A stretch of 34,404 bases of DNA from an uncultured Collinsella sp. (GCA_902478935.1 CABSMV010000002.1:1-34404), one strand, 5' to 3'; shown: positions 1 through 6,698, counted from the first letter of the stretch. The notes: generated from the sequence alone by a model not told the origin. A program made the numbers and translations.

Positions 1-26
1 GGCCCGTGGGTTATACCCTAAGAGCA

Positions 27-49
27 AACCACCCTTTTTAAGGGTGGTT
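27..49. terminator. Short hairpin near left edge, possible terminator
   Basis: A 10-bp perfect stem (27-36 with 40-49) closes a TTT loop. There is no strong T-run on either side. It could end a gene lying left of the window, but no coding region is seen there. Confidence 0.3.
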
Positions 50-53
50 CTGA

Positions 54-232
54 TTGAAAACCTTGGGACTCGCGTTCGCCCCGGCCGCACGGCGGCATGT
101 GAAGTCGATCGCGAGTTCCGCACGAGCCAGAGAGCACTTAATGTGCTCTCTGCGCGAGTCAGGACTGTCCGAGCAGGCGACTTCACATGCCGCCGTGCGG
201 CCGGGGCGAACACCCTCCAAAGATTTTCAAAA
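54..232. repeat. Long imperfect palindrome (element A)
   Basis: Bases 74-107 and 178-211 are a perfect 34-bp inverted repeat. Pairing resumes imperfectly outside it (TTGAAAA near 54 against TTTTCAA near 226-232). The centre holds a second hairpin: 129-137 pairs with 143-151 around TTAAT. No open reading frame here looks coding; short frames on both strands are by-products of the palindrome. No target-site duplication or transposase is visible. It ends just upstream of the tRNA-Ile promoter. Its architecture recalls elements B and C further right, but I could not align its loop to theirs convincingly. Confidence 0.75.
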
Positions 233-238
233 AAGTTG

Positions 239-271
239 TTGACGCGCGCGTAACGACTCGTCTAATATAAT
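239..271 (+). promoter_or_regulatory. Promoter of the first tRNA-Ile
   Basis: TTGACG at 239-244 is a good -35 box. TAATAT (263-268, 18-bp spacing) or the overlapping TATAAT (266-271) is the -10 box. The tRNA begins at 283, so transcription would start just before the mature 5' end. Confidence 0.7.
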
Positions 272-282
272 CCTTGCGCGAT

Positions 283-359
283 GGACCTGTAGCTCAGTTG
301 GTTAGAGCGTCCGGCTGATAACCGGGAGGTCACAAGTTCGAATCTTGTCAGGTCCACCA
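283..359 (+). tRNA. tRNA-Ile(GAT), first copy
   Basis: A 77-nt cloverleaf with encoded CCA. The acceptor stem GGACCTG (283-289) pairs with CAGGTCC (349-355), the T arm carries GTTCGAATC, and anticodon GAT lies at 317-319. It has its own promoter and is followed by a strong hairpin terminator, so it looks like a monocistronic tRNA unit. It is identical to the copy at 507-583. Confidence 0.97.
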
Positions 360-370
360 CTTTCTTTCGC

Positions 371-415
371 AATAAACACCCCAGCGAGAGCCGAGTCGCC
401 GCTGGGGTGTTTATT
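371..415 (+). terminator. Terminator between tRNA-Ile and tRNA-Ala
   Basis: A perfect 15-bp stem (371-385 with 401-415) has a 15-nt loop and a U-rich 3' side (TGTTTATT). The A-rich left arm makes it usable from either strand. Confidence 0.8.
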
Positions 416-426
416 ACTGTCTCCGT

Positions 427-502
427 GGGGGTTTAGCTCAGCTGGGAGAGCGCGGGCTTTGCAAGCCTGAGGTCAGGGGTTCGATCCCCCTAACCTCCAC
501 CA
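427..502 (+). tRNA. tRNA-Ala(TGC)
   Basis: A 76-nt cloverleaf with encoded CCA. Acceptor GGGGGTT (427-433) pairs with AACCTCC (492-498) through one G-U pair. The anticodon loop CTTTGCA gives TGC, and the T arm contains GGTTCGATCC. Only 4 nt separate it from the following tRNA-Ile, so the two are co-transcribed. It sits right after a terminator with no obvious promoter, so its transcription depends on read-through or a weak unseen promoter. Confidence 0.96.
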
Positions 503-506
503 TGAT

Positions 507-583
507 GGACCTGTAGCTCAGTTGGTTAGAGCGTCCGGCTGATAACCGGGAGGTCACAAGTTCGAATCTTGTCAGGTCCACCA
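507..583 (+). tRNA. tRNA-Ile(GAT), second copy
   Basis: Base-for-base identical to 283-359, including the encoded CCA. It follows tRNA-Ala by 4 nt. An Ile(GAT)/Ala(TGC) pair usually lies in rRNA spacers; here there is no rRNA, and the order is Ile-terminator-Ala-Ile. A local duplication is the simplest explanation. Confidence 0.97.
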
Positions 584-594
584 TCAAAAATGTG

Positions 595-628
595 AAGAGC
601 CCTGGGGCATTGCCTCGGGGCTTTTTTC
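595..628 (+). terminator. Terminator after the tRNA cluster
   Basis: A GC-rich hairpin (AGCCC...GGGGCT) is followed by a run of six T (622-627). This is a standard intrinsic terminator for the tRNA-Ala/tRNA-Ile unit. Confidence 0.8.
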
Positions 629-647
629 TTACCTATCCAATAAGTTT

Positions 648-677
648 TTGTGTGCTGTGCGGAAGTTTGGGTAGTAT
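648..677 (+). promoter_or_regulatory. Candidate promoter for the BFN-domain operon
   Basis: TTGTGT (648-653) and TAGTAT (672-677) are 18 bp apart. The predicted start near 684 leaves a leader of about 50 nt with a small GC-rich hairpin before the ribosome-binding site at 723-727. Confidence 0.5.
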
Positions 678-733
678 AGCTATTCAATGCGGCGGGCCGC
701 CGCGTGTTAACCGCTACGTACCGGAGGTGTTCC

Positions 734-1234
734 ATGGTTCGTGTCGACATAGAGACCATCGTCATGGCCGCCGGTCCCGTGCCATCGCTTATCGTGCTTC
801 GCGAGCGCTGCAGCAAATCGGACTCGCCCGCGCCGCTGCGTTCCCTTTCCATTCAGACTGGTTCGTTTGAAGCTGCTGCCATTAGCCGCGGCATCGATAG
901 CGGTCGCGCCGAGCGCCCGATTACCCATGACCTGTTGCTCGATACTGTTGGTGCCCTGGGTGCCAAGCTCGAACGCATCGAAATCGTTCGCGCCGAGCCG
1001 CCCGTGTTTTACGCGACGGTCGTCGTGTTGGCCGATGGCAACGAGCATAAGATCGATGCGCGTCCGAGCGACGCCATCGCCCTCGCCGTACGCAGTAATG
1101 CCCCCATGTTCGTTGAAGACGACATCATGAATCGCCTGGGCACCGTTTCTGCCCATGCCGAGGAAGTCGACGACGAGCAAGAGTTCGAGAAGTTCGACGA
1201 GTTCGTCCATACGCTCTCCCCCGATGACTTCTAA
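734..1234 (+). CDS. BFN (DUF151) domain protein
   Basis: A 166-residue protein matching the bifunctional nuclease (BFN/DUF151) family: a V(R/E)(V/I)xxIxxxxxxPSLIVLRE start, then a core ending ATVVVLADGNEHKIDARPSD, the family's best-conserved stretch, followed by AIALAVRSNAPMFV. In vitro nuclease activity has been reported for plant members; the bacterial role is poorly defined. After about residue 130 comes a highly acidic tail (EEVDDEQEFEKFDEF). The start at 734 was chosen over upstream frames because GGAGG lies 6 nt before it. The stop TAA directly abuts the ATG of the next gene, so the two are probably translationally coupled. Confidence 0.85.
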   Translation: MVRVDIETIVMAAGPVPSLIVLRERCSKSDSPAPLRSLSIQTGSFEAAAISRGIDSGRAERPITHDLLLDTVGALGAKLERIEIVRAEPPVFYATVVVLADGNEHKIDARPSDAIALAVRSNAPMFVEDDIMNRLGTVSAHAEEVDDEQEFEKFDEFVHTLSPDDF

Positions 1235-1624
1235 ATGCGGGGCGTCCAGGCTGCGGAGCGTTCGCTGATGGCCGGCGGTATGTCGGCTGAGGCGGCGGCC
1301 ATTGCGCGCGAGGCCCAGATGCGCTCGGAGGCTTCTGAGGCGGCTCGCATTGCCTATGTGACGCAGGCCCGCACGCTTCGCGAACGCCGCGGCTCGTTTA
1401 TCAAGATGGTTGTCGTCTCCGCACTTGTCGCGGCAATCTCCTCGCGCCTTCGTGGTACAGTTGGTGCGCTTGGGTTTTCGATTTCGACGGGCTTGGTCAT
1501 CTGGGGCGTGGTCGATGCCGTGATGCTGACCAACCAGATCAAGGTACTCGATAAGCGCGCCGCCGATATGATGCGCGCCCGCGACGCCGCCGCCAAGATC
1601 GCTGCCGAGGCACAAGAGATGTAA
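1235..1624 (+). CDS. Small membrane protein of unknown function
   Basis: A 129-residue protein. Its first ~55 residues are alanine-, glutamate- and arginine-rich and probably helical or coiled coil (AERSLMAGG...ARIAYVTQARTLRERR). Two hydrophobic segments follow at about 57-70 (MVVVSALVAAISS) and 75-98 (GALGFSISTGLVIWGVVDAVML). A second charged helix ends the protein. This fits two membrane helices with both helical tails on the same side. The ATG follows the upstream stop codon with no spacing and no clear ribosome-binding site, pointing to coupling; internal ATGs at 1268 or 1280 are alternatives. I do not recognise the family. Confidence 0.7.
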   Translation: MRGVQAAERSLMAGGMSAEAAAIAREAQMRSEASEAARIAYVTQARTLRERRGSFIKMVVVSALVAAISSRLRGTVGALGFSISTGLVIWGVVDAVMLTNQIKVLDKRAADMMRARDAAAKIAAEAQEM

Positions 1625-1654
1625 CGACGCCGGACTCGATGGGAAGGTCTAAAA

Positions 1655-2104
1655 ATGGCACAGGATATGCAGGACGCCGGAAACGTCTCCGCCGAGCTCG
1701 ACGCCATGGTGTGCGACCTCATCGGGGCATTTTTAGACGACCTGGCCGCTGGTGAGAACCCCGGCGTTGTCGTTGCGATCGAAGACGCCGCGTCCAACCG
1801 CTATCTGGCGGCACTCGACGAGGACGGCGAGGAGGCATGCCTCGAGGCTGCCACCAACTTTATCTCTGAGCACAAGATGGGCCTTAAGGACGAGGGCCTG
1901 GGTCGCATCGCCCGTTACGCCATCGGCTACACTGGTTGTGTCGAAATCGATGGCGGCTACCATGACGCCCTGCTTGTGAGTTTCTTTGAGACGACGCTCG
2001 AGAGCGGCTTTTCGGCATACGTACTGTACGAGGGTGTGGGCGCCGGCGATGGTTTTATGTGGAGCGACCCTGAACCTGCAGGCGAGGAAACCCCTCTTAT
2101 CTAA
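1655..2104 (+). CDS. Acidic cytoplasmic protein of unknown function
   Basis: A 149-residue, strongly acidic protein with no membrane segment or signal peptide. It begins MAQDMQDAGNVSAELDAMV; the middle (CLEAATNFISEHKMGLKDEG, IARYAIGYTGCVEI) looks globular, and it ends in an acidic, proline-containing tail (WSDPEPAGEETPLI). GGGAAGG about 7 nt upstream supports the start. It lies 30 bp after the small membrane gene on the same strand, so it probably belongs to the BFN operon. I do not recognise a family. Confidence 0.75.
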   Translation: MAQDMQDAGNVSAELDAMVCDLIGAFLDDLAAGENPGVVVAIEDAASNRYLAALDEDGEEACLEAATNFISEHKMGLKDEGLGRIARYAIGYTGCVEIDGGYHDALLVSFFETTLESGFSAYVLYEGVGAGDGFMWSDPEPAGEETPLI

Positions 2105-2146
2105 AATCGCTAAAATAAACGAGTTTTCGGTAAAAGGCTCAAAATT

Positions 2147-2174
2147 CCCGCCGAGCGTTGTGTTGCTGGGCGGG
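2147..2174 (+). other. Hairpin in the typA upstream region
   Basis: CCCGCC (2147-2152) pairs with GGCGGG (2169-2174) around a 16-nt loop. It could end the preceding operon or be part of a typA leader. No T-run follows, and I see no convincing -35/-10 pair for typA, although TATATA lies at 2195-2200. Confidence 0.3.
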
Positions 2175-2221
2175 TCGCATACGCGTGCCGGTTGTATATA
2201 GATAGAAGATAGGGGAACTAC

Positions 2222-4060
2222 ATGCGCGTAGACAATCTGAGGAACATCGCCATCATCGCTCACGTCGACCACGGCAAGACGACGATGGTCGACAAGCTCC
2301 TGCGTGCCACGGACGCCTTCCGTGCCAACCAGCAGGTCGAGGACCGCGTCCTGGATTCTAACGACCAGGAGCGCGAGCGCGGCATTACGATTCTCGCCAA
2401 GAACATCTCTATCGAGTACAAGGACGTTAAGATCAACGTCATCGACACCCCGGGCCACGCTGACTTTGGCGGCGAGGTCGAGCGCGTGCTGCGTATGGCC
2501 GACGGCGCCCTGCTGCTGGTCGATGCCTTTGAGGGCCCCATGCCCCAGACCCGCTTCGTGCTGCGTCACGCCATCGACACCGGCCTCAAGATCATGATCG
2601 TCATCAACAAGATCGACCGTCCGGGCGCCAACCCCGAGAAGGCCTACAACGACTGCCTGGACCTTATGGCCGACCTGGGCGCCACCGACGACCAGCTTGA
2701 GTTCGCCATGGAACACGTGGTCTACGCCAGCGCCATGAATGGCTTTGCCCGCCTTGACCCCAACGACGGCAACATGGACATGTATCCGCTGCTCGATATG
2801 ATCATTGACGACATGCCCGCGCCCGAGGTTGACGAGAACGCCCCGCTGGCCATGCAATGTGTGACCATCGACCACTCCAACTTCGTTGGCCGCATCGGTA
2901 TCGGTCGCGTGTACTCCGGCACCATTCACCAGGGCGATCAGATCCTGGTCGTCAAGAACGACGGTTCCAGCGCTACCGCTACCGTCAAGCAGCTCTTTAC
3001 TTTCGACTACCTGGGTCGCACCGAGTGCCAGGAAGTCGGCGCCGGTGACATCGCCGCCGTCGTGGGCATCGACCGCACCGATATCGGCGATGTCTACACC
3101 GATCCCGAGAACCCCGTTGAGCTCGAACCCATCGAGATCGACCCGCCGACCCTGTCCATCGTCTTTGAGGCTTCGACCTCCCCGCTCGTCGGCCGCGACG
3201 GCGACATCGTGGGTGCCCGTCAGCTCAAGGAGCGCCTGTTCAACGAGGCCGAGAACAACGTGACCATGAAGATCGAGGAGCTCGAGGACAAGAGCGGCGT
3301 CGAGGTCTCGGGCCGCGGCATTCTGCACCTGTCCGTCCTGATGGAGTCCATGCGTCGCGAGGGCTTTGAGTTCCAGGTCGGCCGTCCCCGCGTTCTGTTT
3401 AAGAAGGACGAGAACGGCAATAAGCTGGAGCCCGTCGAGCAGGCCGTCGTCGAGTGCCCGGACGAGTACTCGGGCAAGGTCGTTGAGGTCTTCGGCACCT
3501 CCGGCGGCATCATGACGAGCATGGATACCTCGGGTATCGTGACGCACCTCGAGTTTAAGATCCCGACCCGCGGCATCATGGGTCTTAAGAACCGCATCAT
3601 GAACGTCACTCACGGCGAGGGCGTGTTCTACCACACCTTCCTGGAGTACGGCCCCTATGCCGGCGAGATCGGCAACCGCCAGAACGGCGCCATGATCTCC
3701 ATGACCACCGAGAAAGCCGTTGCCTACGCTCTGGGCACGCTGCAGGAGCGCGGCCAGCTGTTTGTTGAACCGGGTACCGAGTGCTACGAGGGCATGATCG
3801 TGGGCGAGCGCAGCAAGGCCGGCGACATGGTCGTCAACATCGCCCGTACCAAGAACCTGGGCAACCAGCGTTCCTCGACCTCCGATATCTCCGTCCAGCT
3901 GGTGCCGCCCCGCACCTTCTCGCTGGAGGAGGCGCTGGAGTACATCGCCGACGACGAGCTGGTGGAGATCACTCCCAAGAACATCCGCCTGCGCAAGCGT
4001 CTGCTCAATGCTACCGACCGCAAGAAGGCCGCAGTCCGCGCCGGTCAGGTCAACAAATAA
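2222..4060 (+). CDS. typA: Ribosome-associated GTPase TypA/BipA
   Basis: A 612-residue translational GTPase. G1 is at residues 13-21 (AHVDHGKTT), the switch I motif RGITI at about 58-62, then DTPGH (G3) and NKID (G4). After domain II comes an EF-G-like domain and the TypA-specific C-terminal domain (NRQNGAMISM, PGTECYEGMIVGE, NIRLRKRLL). TypA binds ribosomes and helps 50S assembly and translation under stress or cold. Length and domain order match the family (about 600-615 residues). GGGGAA upstream supports the ATG at 2222. The gene stands alone, with a terminator 28 bp after its stop. Confidence 0.97.
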   Translation: MRVDNLRNIAIIAHVDHGKTTMVDKLLRATDAFRANQQVEDRVLDSNDQERERGITILAKNISIEYKDVKINVIDTPGHADFGGEVERVLRMADGALLLVDAFEGPMPQTRFVLRHAIDTGLKIMIVINKIDRPGANPEKAYNDCLDLMADLGATDDQLEFAMEHVVYASAMNGFARLDPNDGNMDMYPLLDMIIDDMPAPEVDENAPLAMQCVTIDHSNFVGRIGIGRVYSGTIHQGDQILVVKNDGSSATATVKQLFTFDYLGRTECQEVGAGDIAAVVGIDRTDIGDVYTDPENPVELEPIEIDPPTLSIVFEASTSPLVGRDGDIVGARQLKERLFNEAENNVTMKIEELEDKSGVEVSGRGILHLSVLMESMRREGFEFQVGRPRVLFKKDENGNKLEPVEQAVVECPDEYSGKVVEVFGTSGGIMTSMDTSGIVTHLEFKIPTRGIMGLKNRIMNVTHGEGVFYHTFLEYGPYAGEIGNRQNGAMISMTTEKAVAYALGTLQERGQLFVEPGTECYEGMIVGERSKAGDMVVNIARTKNLGNQRSSTSDISVQLVPPRTFSLEEALEYIADDELVEITPKNIRLRKRLLNATDRKKAAVRAGQVNK

Positions 4061-4087
4061 GCGCCGAGCTTTATAGCGACTAACAAG

Positions 4088-4122
4088 AAAGGGCGCCGAC
4101 CATCGCGGTCGGTGCCCTTTTT
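4088..4122 (+). terminator. typA terminator
   Basis: A 14-bp stem (4088-4101 with 4107-4120, one G-U pair) with loop ATCGC, followed by TTTTT. The A-run on the left side would also let it work from the minus strand. Confidence 0.9.
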
Positions 4123-4148
4123 GGTGCACAGGGATTGAGTTGGTCTGC

Positions 4149-4183
4149 ACCACCGCAAAGGTGTCTGTCCCCTTTGTGGTGGT
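4149..4183. repeat. REP-like hairpin
   Basis: ACCACCGCAAAGG (4149-4161) pairs with CCTTTGTGGTGGT (4171-4183), 13 bp with one G-U pair, around loop TGTCTGTCC. It lacks a T-run and sits between typA's terminator and the end of the minus-strand gene. Its look recalls extragenic palindromes left by REP-associated transposases, but no second full copy is visible here, so this is inference. Confidence 0.45.
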
Positions 4184-4189
4184 TGACGG

Positions 4190-5335
4190 CTAGGCGGAAG
4201 GAAGGCCCGGAGTATTGGCGGCCTGCTGCGGCTTGAGGCGGGCGTTGCGCCAGATGATCTGGATGACGTAGCCGAGCGTAAAGACGAAGGCTACGCCGCT
4301 GACAAAGCTGCCCATAAGGGGAAGTGCCGTGAGTGCGCCCGCGGCGATACCGCCCACGGCGGCCATGGCGTAGCGGTTCTGGCTGTGTCCGATCATGCGT
4401 GCGATCGCGGTGCCCGTAAACGCCGCCGAGACCAGAGCGATACCGATCACGGCGCACATGAGAGCTCCGGCGAGTGACAGACCTGCAATCGAGATGATGA
4501 GTAACAGGACGGCGGGAACGGCGGCCACCGTGCCCAAAAGACCGCTCACCCACAGAGGGGTAGGTCGTTGACGAAGCATGCCGGCGGCGCTGGCGGTCGC
4601 GCGCGGAAAGACGAGCTCGAGGAGGATCGCGACAAAGCAGGTGGAAAGCGCCGCGGCGACGATGCCGCCGATGGTGTCGTTAATCGTTGAGGTGTTCTCG
4701 TTCTCGGTACGGTCGATCTTGAGGGCTCCGACCTGAGCGCCCTCGGCCCGCTCGGGGTCCTCGGAAACATGCGCGCTCACGGTGCCGGTGATGCGGGCGT
4801 TTTTGCCCAAGACGAGCTTATCGGCCCAAACCTCGACATCGCCCTCGACGGTGCCGTCGATGGTCACCGTATCGCCTGCAAGTGCTGCCGACTTGGTGGA
4901 GCCTCGCAGGGCAACAGTATCGCCCATCGCGTAAAAACAGTTGGCGGTGCTACCGGTGTTGAGCACGACGTGCTGACCGGCTACCGTCACGCTGCCATCG
5001 ATTGCGGTTTTGGAGATATCGATGGTGCGCGCCGCCAGGCGAATGGCGCCGCCTACGGTGCAGTCGCGAATCGATAGGCTGTCGCATGCCGCGATAATAT
5101 CGCGGCCGATGGAGGCATCGTCCAGGTTAAGGCTTTGGCCAGCCCAGTACAGGTCGCCCGCGACGCCAGACGGATTTGAGTCAGCTTCGGTTGCGAGTAC
5201 GTTGCCCGCGGTGTCTGTGCCGGCGAACGACGCCGTGGGAAGTACGGTCAGCGCAAGCGCAATCAGTACGAATAGGAGGGCGATGCGGGCCTGCGCTTTG
5301 TGGCGCTTGGTCGACGGTTCTAGGTTGCAAGGCAT
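4190..5335 (-). CDS. Secreted/membrane protein with bactofilin-like repeats
   Basis: A 381-residue protein. An N-terminal signal peptide or signal anchor (about residues 18-40, ALLFVLIALALTVLPTASFAG) ends in an AxA-type cleavage site. Residues about 60-190 form short repeated strands rich in G, V, T and D (SIGRDIIAACDSLSIRD, TVAGQHVVLNTGS, TVTIDGTVEGDVEVWADKL). This resembles the right-handed beta-helix of bactofilins and polymer-forming DUF583 proteins. Four to five hydrophobic helices follow, about 210-365, so the beta-helix probably lies outside the membrane. The start was placed at 5335 because AAGGA lies 6 nt upstream; an in-frame start at 5383 would lie inside the operator-like repeat region. 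A role in envelope organisation is only inferred. Confidence 0.75.
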   Translation of the reverse strand: MPCNLEPSTKRHKAQARIALLFVLIALALTVLPTASFAGTDTAGNVLATEADSNPSGVAGDLYWAGQSLNLDDASIGRDIIAACDSLSIRDCTVGGAIRLAARTIDISKTAIDGSVTVAGQHVVLNTGSTANCFYAMGDTVALRGSTKSAALAGDTVTIDGTVEGDVEVWADKLVLGKNARITGTVSAHVSEDPERAEGAQVGALKIDRTENENTSTINDTIGGIVAAALSTCFVAILLELVFPRATASAAGMLRQRPTPLWVSGLLGTVAAVPAVLLLIISIAGLSLAGALMCAVIGIALVSAAFTGTAIARMIGHSQNRYAMAAVGGIAAGALTALPLMGSFVSGVAFVFTLGYVIQIIWRNARLKPQQAANTPGLPSA

Positions 5336-5347
5336 AGTGAATCCTTC

Positions 5348-5372
5348 GTTAGATACTCGGCGTATATCTAAC
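5348..5372 (-). promoter_or_regulatory. Operator-like inverted repeat
   Basis: GTTAGATA (5348-5355) and TATCTAAC (5365-5372) are a perfect 8-bp inverted repeat with a 9-nt spacer. The site lies 12-37 bp upstream of the bactofilin-like gene's start, where a repressor would block transcription or early elongation. No regulator gene is adjacent, so the binding protein is unknown. Confidence 0.5.
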
Positions 5373-5441
5373 AGGGTACCCAACGTGCGAGCGCTCTAAA
5401 AGAACCTCTCGGTTGCATTTCGAAAGGTCGTGCCGTGCTAT

Positions 5442-6131
5442 CTACTTTTTGCGATGTAAAAAGTGCGCGATGTCTTCTTCGGTGGGGCTTTTGATGTCAA
5501 AGCGCAGCGAGAGCCAGCGCAGACCCATGGTCACGATAACGCATACGACCAGCGCGGCGACATTGCTGACCAAGCCACTCATGACGAGGCTTACATAGCT
5601 TGCCGATCCGGCGATGGCCGCGATGGCATAAAAGTTGGTGCGTTGGAAAATGCCCGGAACCACGCCCATAAAGCCGTCGCGCAGCATGCCGCCGCCCACC
5701 GCGGTGAAAAAGCCCATCATGATGCAAACGACGGGTGCAAATCCGTAGACCAGTGCCTTGTCTGCGCCGGTTGCCGCATAGATGCCGACCGAGATGATGT
5801 CGAGCAGGGGGATGAGTTTGTCGGGCTTATCGACGATTGCCGGGAAGATGTAAATGATGGCCGCCGTGGCGATGGAGAGCGGCAACGCCATTGGCTGGTT
5901 GAGGATGTAGACGTTGCCGACCTGGAGTGTCATGTCGCGCAAAAGACCGCCGCCCAGACCGCAGACTACCGCGAGTGCGACCGCGCCCACCAGGTCGAGC
6001 TTGTGTTCGCGCGCAACCAGCACACCCGAGATCGATGCAGCGACAACGGCGAACATCTCGAGCCAAAATGGGATAGCGACCATGGCATCCGAGGCATGTG
6101 AGGTAACGGTTATGGCGGCGACGACGGGCAA
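5442..6131 (-). CDS. TRIC/UPF0126-type membrane protein
   Basis: A 229-residue integral membrane protein with the duplicated three-helix layout of the UPF0126 (YadS/YicG) family, related to TRIC cation channels. Each half carries the glycine-rich signature: VCGLGGGLLRDMTL in the first and FTAVGGGMLRDGFMG in the second. A short charged tail (SPTEEDIAHFLHRKK) follows the last helix. Substrate is unknown; some bacterial relatives conduct K+ or carry glycine. I placed the start at TTG 6131 because AAAGGA sits 7 nt upstream and a -10-like TATATA lies about 40 bp upstream. An upstream TTG (6248) or ATG (6239) would start before that promoter; ATG 6083 lacks a ribosome-binding site. Confidence 0.8.
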   Translation of the reverse strand: MPVVAAITVTSHASDAMVAIPFWLEMFAVVAASISGVLVAREHKLDLVGAVALAVVCGLGGGLLRDMTLQVGNVYILNQPMALPLSIATAAIIYIFPAIVDKPDKLIPLLDIISVGIYAATGADKALVYGFAPVVCIMMGFFTAVGGGMLRDGFMGVVPGIFQRTNFYAIAAIAGSASYVSLVMSGLVSNVAALVVCVIVTMGLRWLSLRFDIKSPTEEDIAHFLHRKK

Positions 6132-6138
6132 GATGGGG

Positions 6139-6178
6139 TCCTTTGAGTTACGGGATTGGACAATGCCCGTATATAGTA
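6139..6178 (-). promoter_or_regulatory. Promoter and ribosome-binding site of the TRIC-type gene
   Basis: On the minus strand TACTAT (6173-6178), overlapping TATATA (6170-6175), makes a -10 box, and AAAGGA (6139-6144) is a ribosome-binding site 7 nt before TTG 6131. No good -35 box is visible. This spacing decides the start chosen for the gene. Confidence 0.4.
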
Positions 6179-6261
6179 CATGTTCGGCGACGATCGCGAC
6201 CCTATTGCTCGGCAAACGGTCGGGACTGGGTGCGGTCATAGGTTTCAAGTATGTGCATCAG

Positions 6262-6296
6262 CCTCCAAAGATATCGAAAAATATCGTTTTTGGAGG
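6262..6296. repeat. 35-nt palindrome upstream of the TRIC-type gene
   Basis: CCTCCAAA (6262-6269) and TTTGGAGG (6289-6296) pair. Between them are two ATATCG words and their partial complements, so most of the 35 nt can fold. It may be an operator or a hairpin terminator. The rest of 6297-6420 holds no gene; a 7-bp hairpin (6398-6404 with 6409-6415) is the only other structure. Confidence 0.45.
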
Positions 6297-6426
6297 GTGG
6301 TGTACATGTTTGGGGATCTGGGTTGATGCTGAACGCGATGAGGGCGTGGCTGAATAGGAGGGATGTCTATATTTTGATCGGAGCTCAAAATTTATCCGGT
6401 CGGCTTACGCCGACCGCGCTGCGCTA

Positions 6427-6453
6427 AAAACGCGCCACTGGTGCGTTTTCTTT
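6427..6453. terminator. Bidirectional hairpin terminator
   Basis: AAAACGCGCC (6427-6436) pairs with GGTGCGTTTT (6440-6449) with one G-U pair and loop ACT. T-rich tails occur on both strands (TTTTCTTT to the right, five A at 6426-6430 to the left). It may stop read-through between the tRNA-Ser genes and the TRIC-type gene. Confidence 0.5.
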
Positions 6454-6468
6454 ACGCTTTGCGCCCTG

Positions 6469-6495
6469 GCGGGTTCGAACCCCTCCTTCTTCGCC
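6469..6495 (+). other. tRNA 3'-end-like fragment
   Basis: GCGGG-TTCGAAC-CCCTC at 6469-6485 resembles a T arm with one mismatch and is followed by CTTCTTC and GCC, like an acceptor 3' strand. No matching 5' half exists upstream. It could be a decayed tRNA or a leftover attachment site. GGTTCGAACC is itself palindromic, so chance is possible. Confidence 0.25.
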
Positions 6496-6521
6496 GTATT
6501 TGCTTGTTAGGGACTCAAAAC

Positions 6522-6548
6522 AAAAAAGCTCCCATTCCTGGGAGCTTT
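6522..6548 (-). terminator. Terminator of tRNA-Ser(CGA)
   Basis: On the minus strand AAAGCTCCCA pairs with TGGGAGCTTT (6539-6548 with 6525-6534) around a 4-nt loop, running into a T-run (A at 6522-6527 on the plus strand). It lies 12 bp after the tRNA 3' end. Confidence 0.85.
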
Positions 6549-6559
6549 CACAACCAAAA

Positions 6560-6650
6560 TGGCGGAGGAGGAGGGATTCGAACCCTCGTGACCTTATACA
6601 GGCCAAACGGTTTTCGAGACCGCCGCATTCAACCACTCTGCCACCCCTCC
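6560..6650 (-). tRNA. tRNA-Ser(CGA)
   Basis: A 91-nt class II tRNA with encoded CCA. The 5' acceptor GGAGGGG pairs with CTCCTCC, anticodon loop CTCGAAA gives CGA, a long variable arm follows, and the T arm reads GGTTCGAATCC. It decodes UCG. It is separated from the second tRNA-Ser by a terminator, so each is its own transcription unit. Confidence 0.95.
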
Positions 6651-6659
6651 GCGTGGGGT

Positions 6660-6690
6660 AAAAACAAAGCAGGCACTAAGGCCTGCTTTG
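6660..6690 (-). terminator. Terminator of tRNA-Ser(GGA)
   Basis: A perfect 10-bp stem (6665-6674 with 6681-6690), loop of 6, followed on the minus strand by TTTTT. It lies 9 bp after the tRNA. Confidence 0.85.
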
Positions 6691-6698
6691 GAATTAAC

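Noticed and set aside
54..232. Element A as a MITE or insertion sequence remnant
   Set aside because: No target-site duplication, no transposase, and pairing continues past the perfect arms, which is unlike a simple terminal repeat.
38..253. Short overlapping frames on both strands in the left 250 bp
   Set aside because: They read through the arms of palindrome A; both strands give nearly the same peptides because the arms are inverted copies.
6202..6258. 18-codon leader peptide with GGAGG upstream of the TRIC-type gene (minus)
   Set aside because: GGAGG is only 3 nt from the ATG and is part of the palindrome arm; it would lie upstream of the likely promoter. No codon bias hinting at attenuation.
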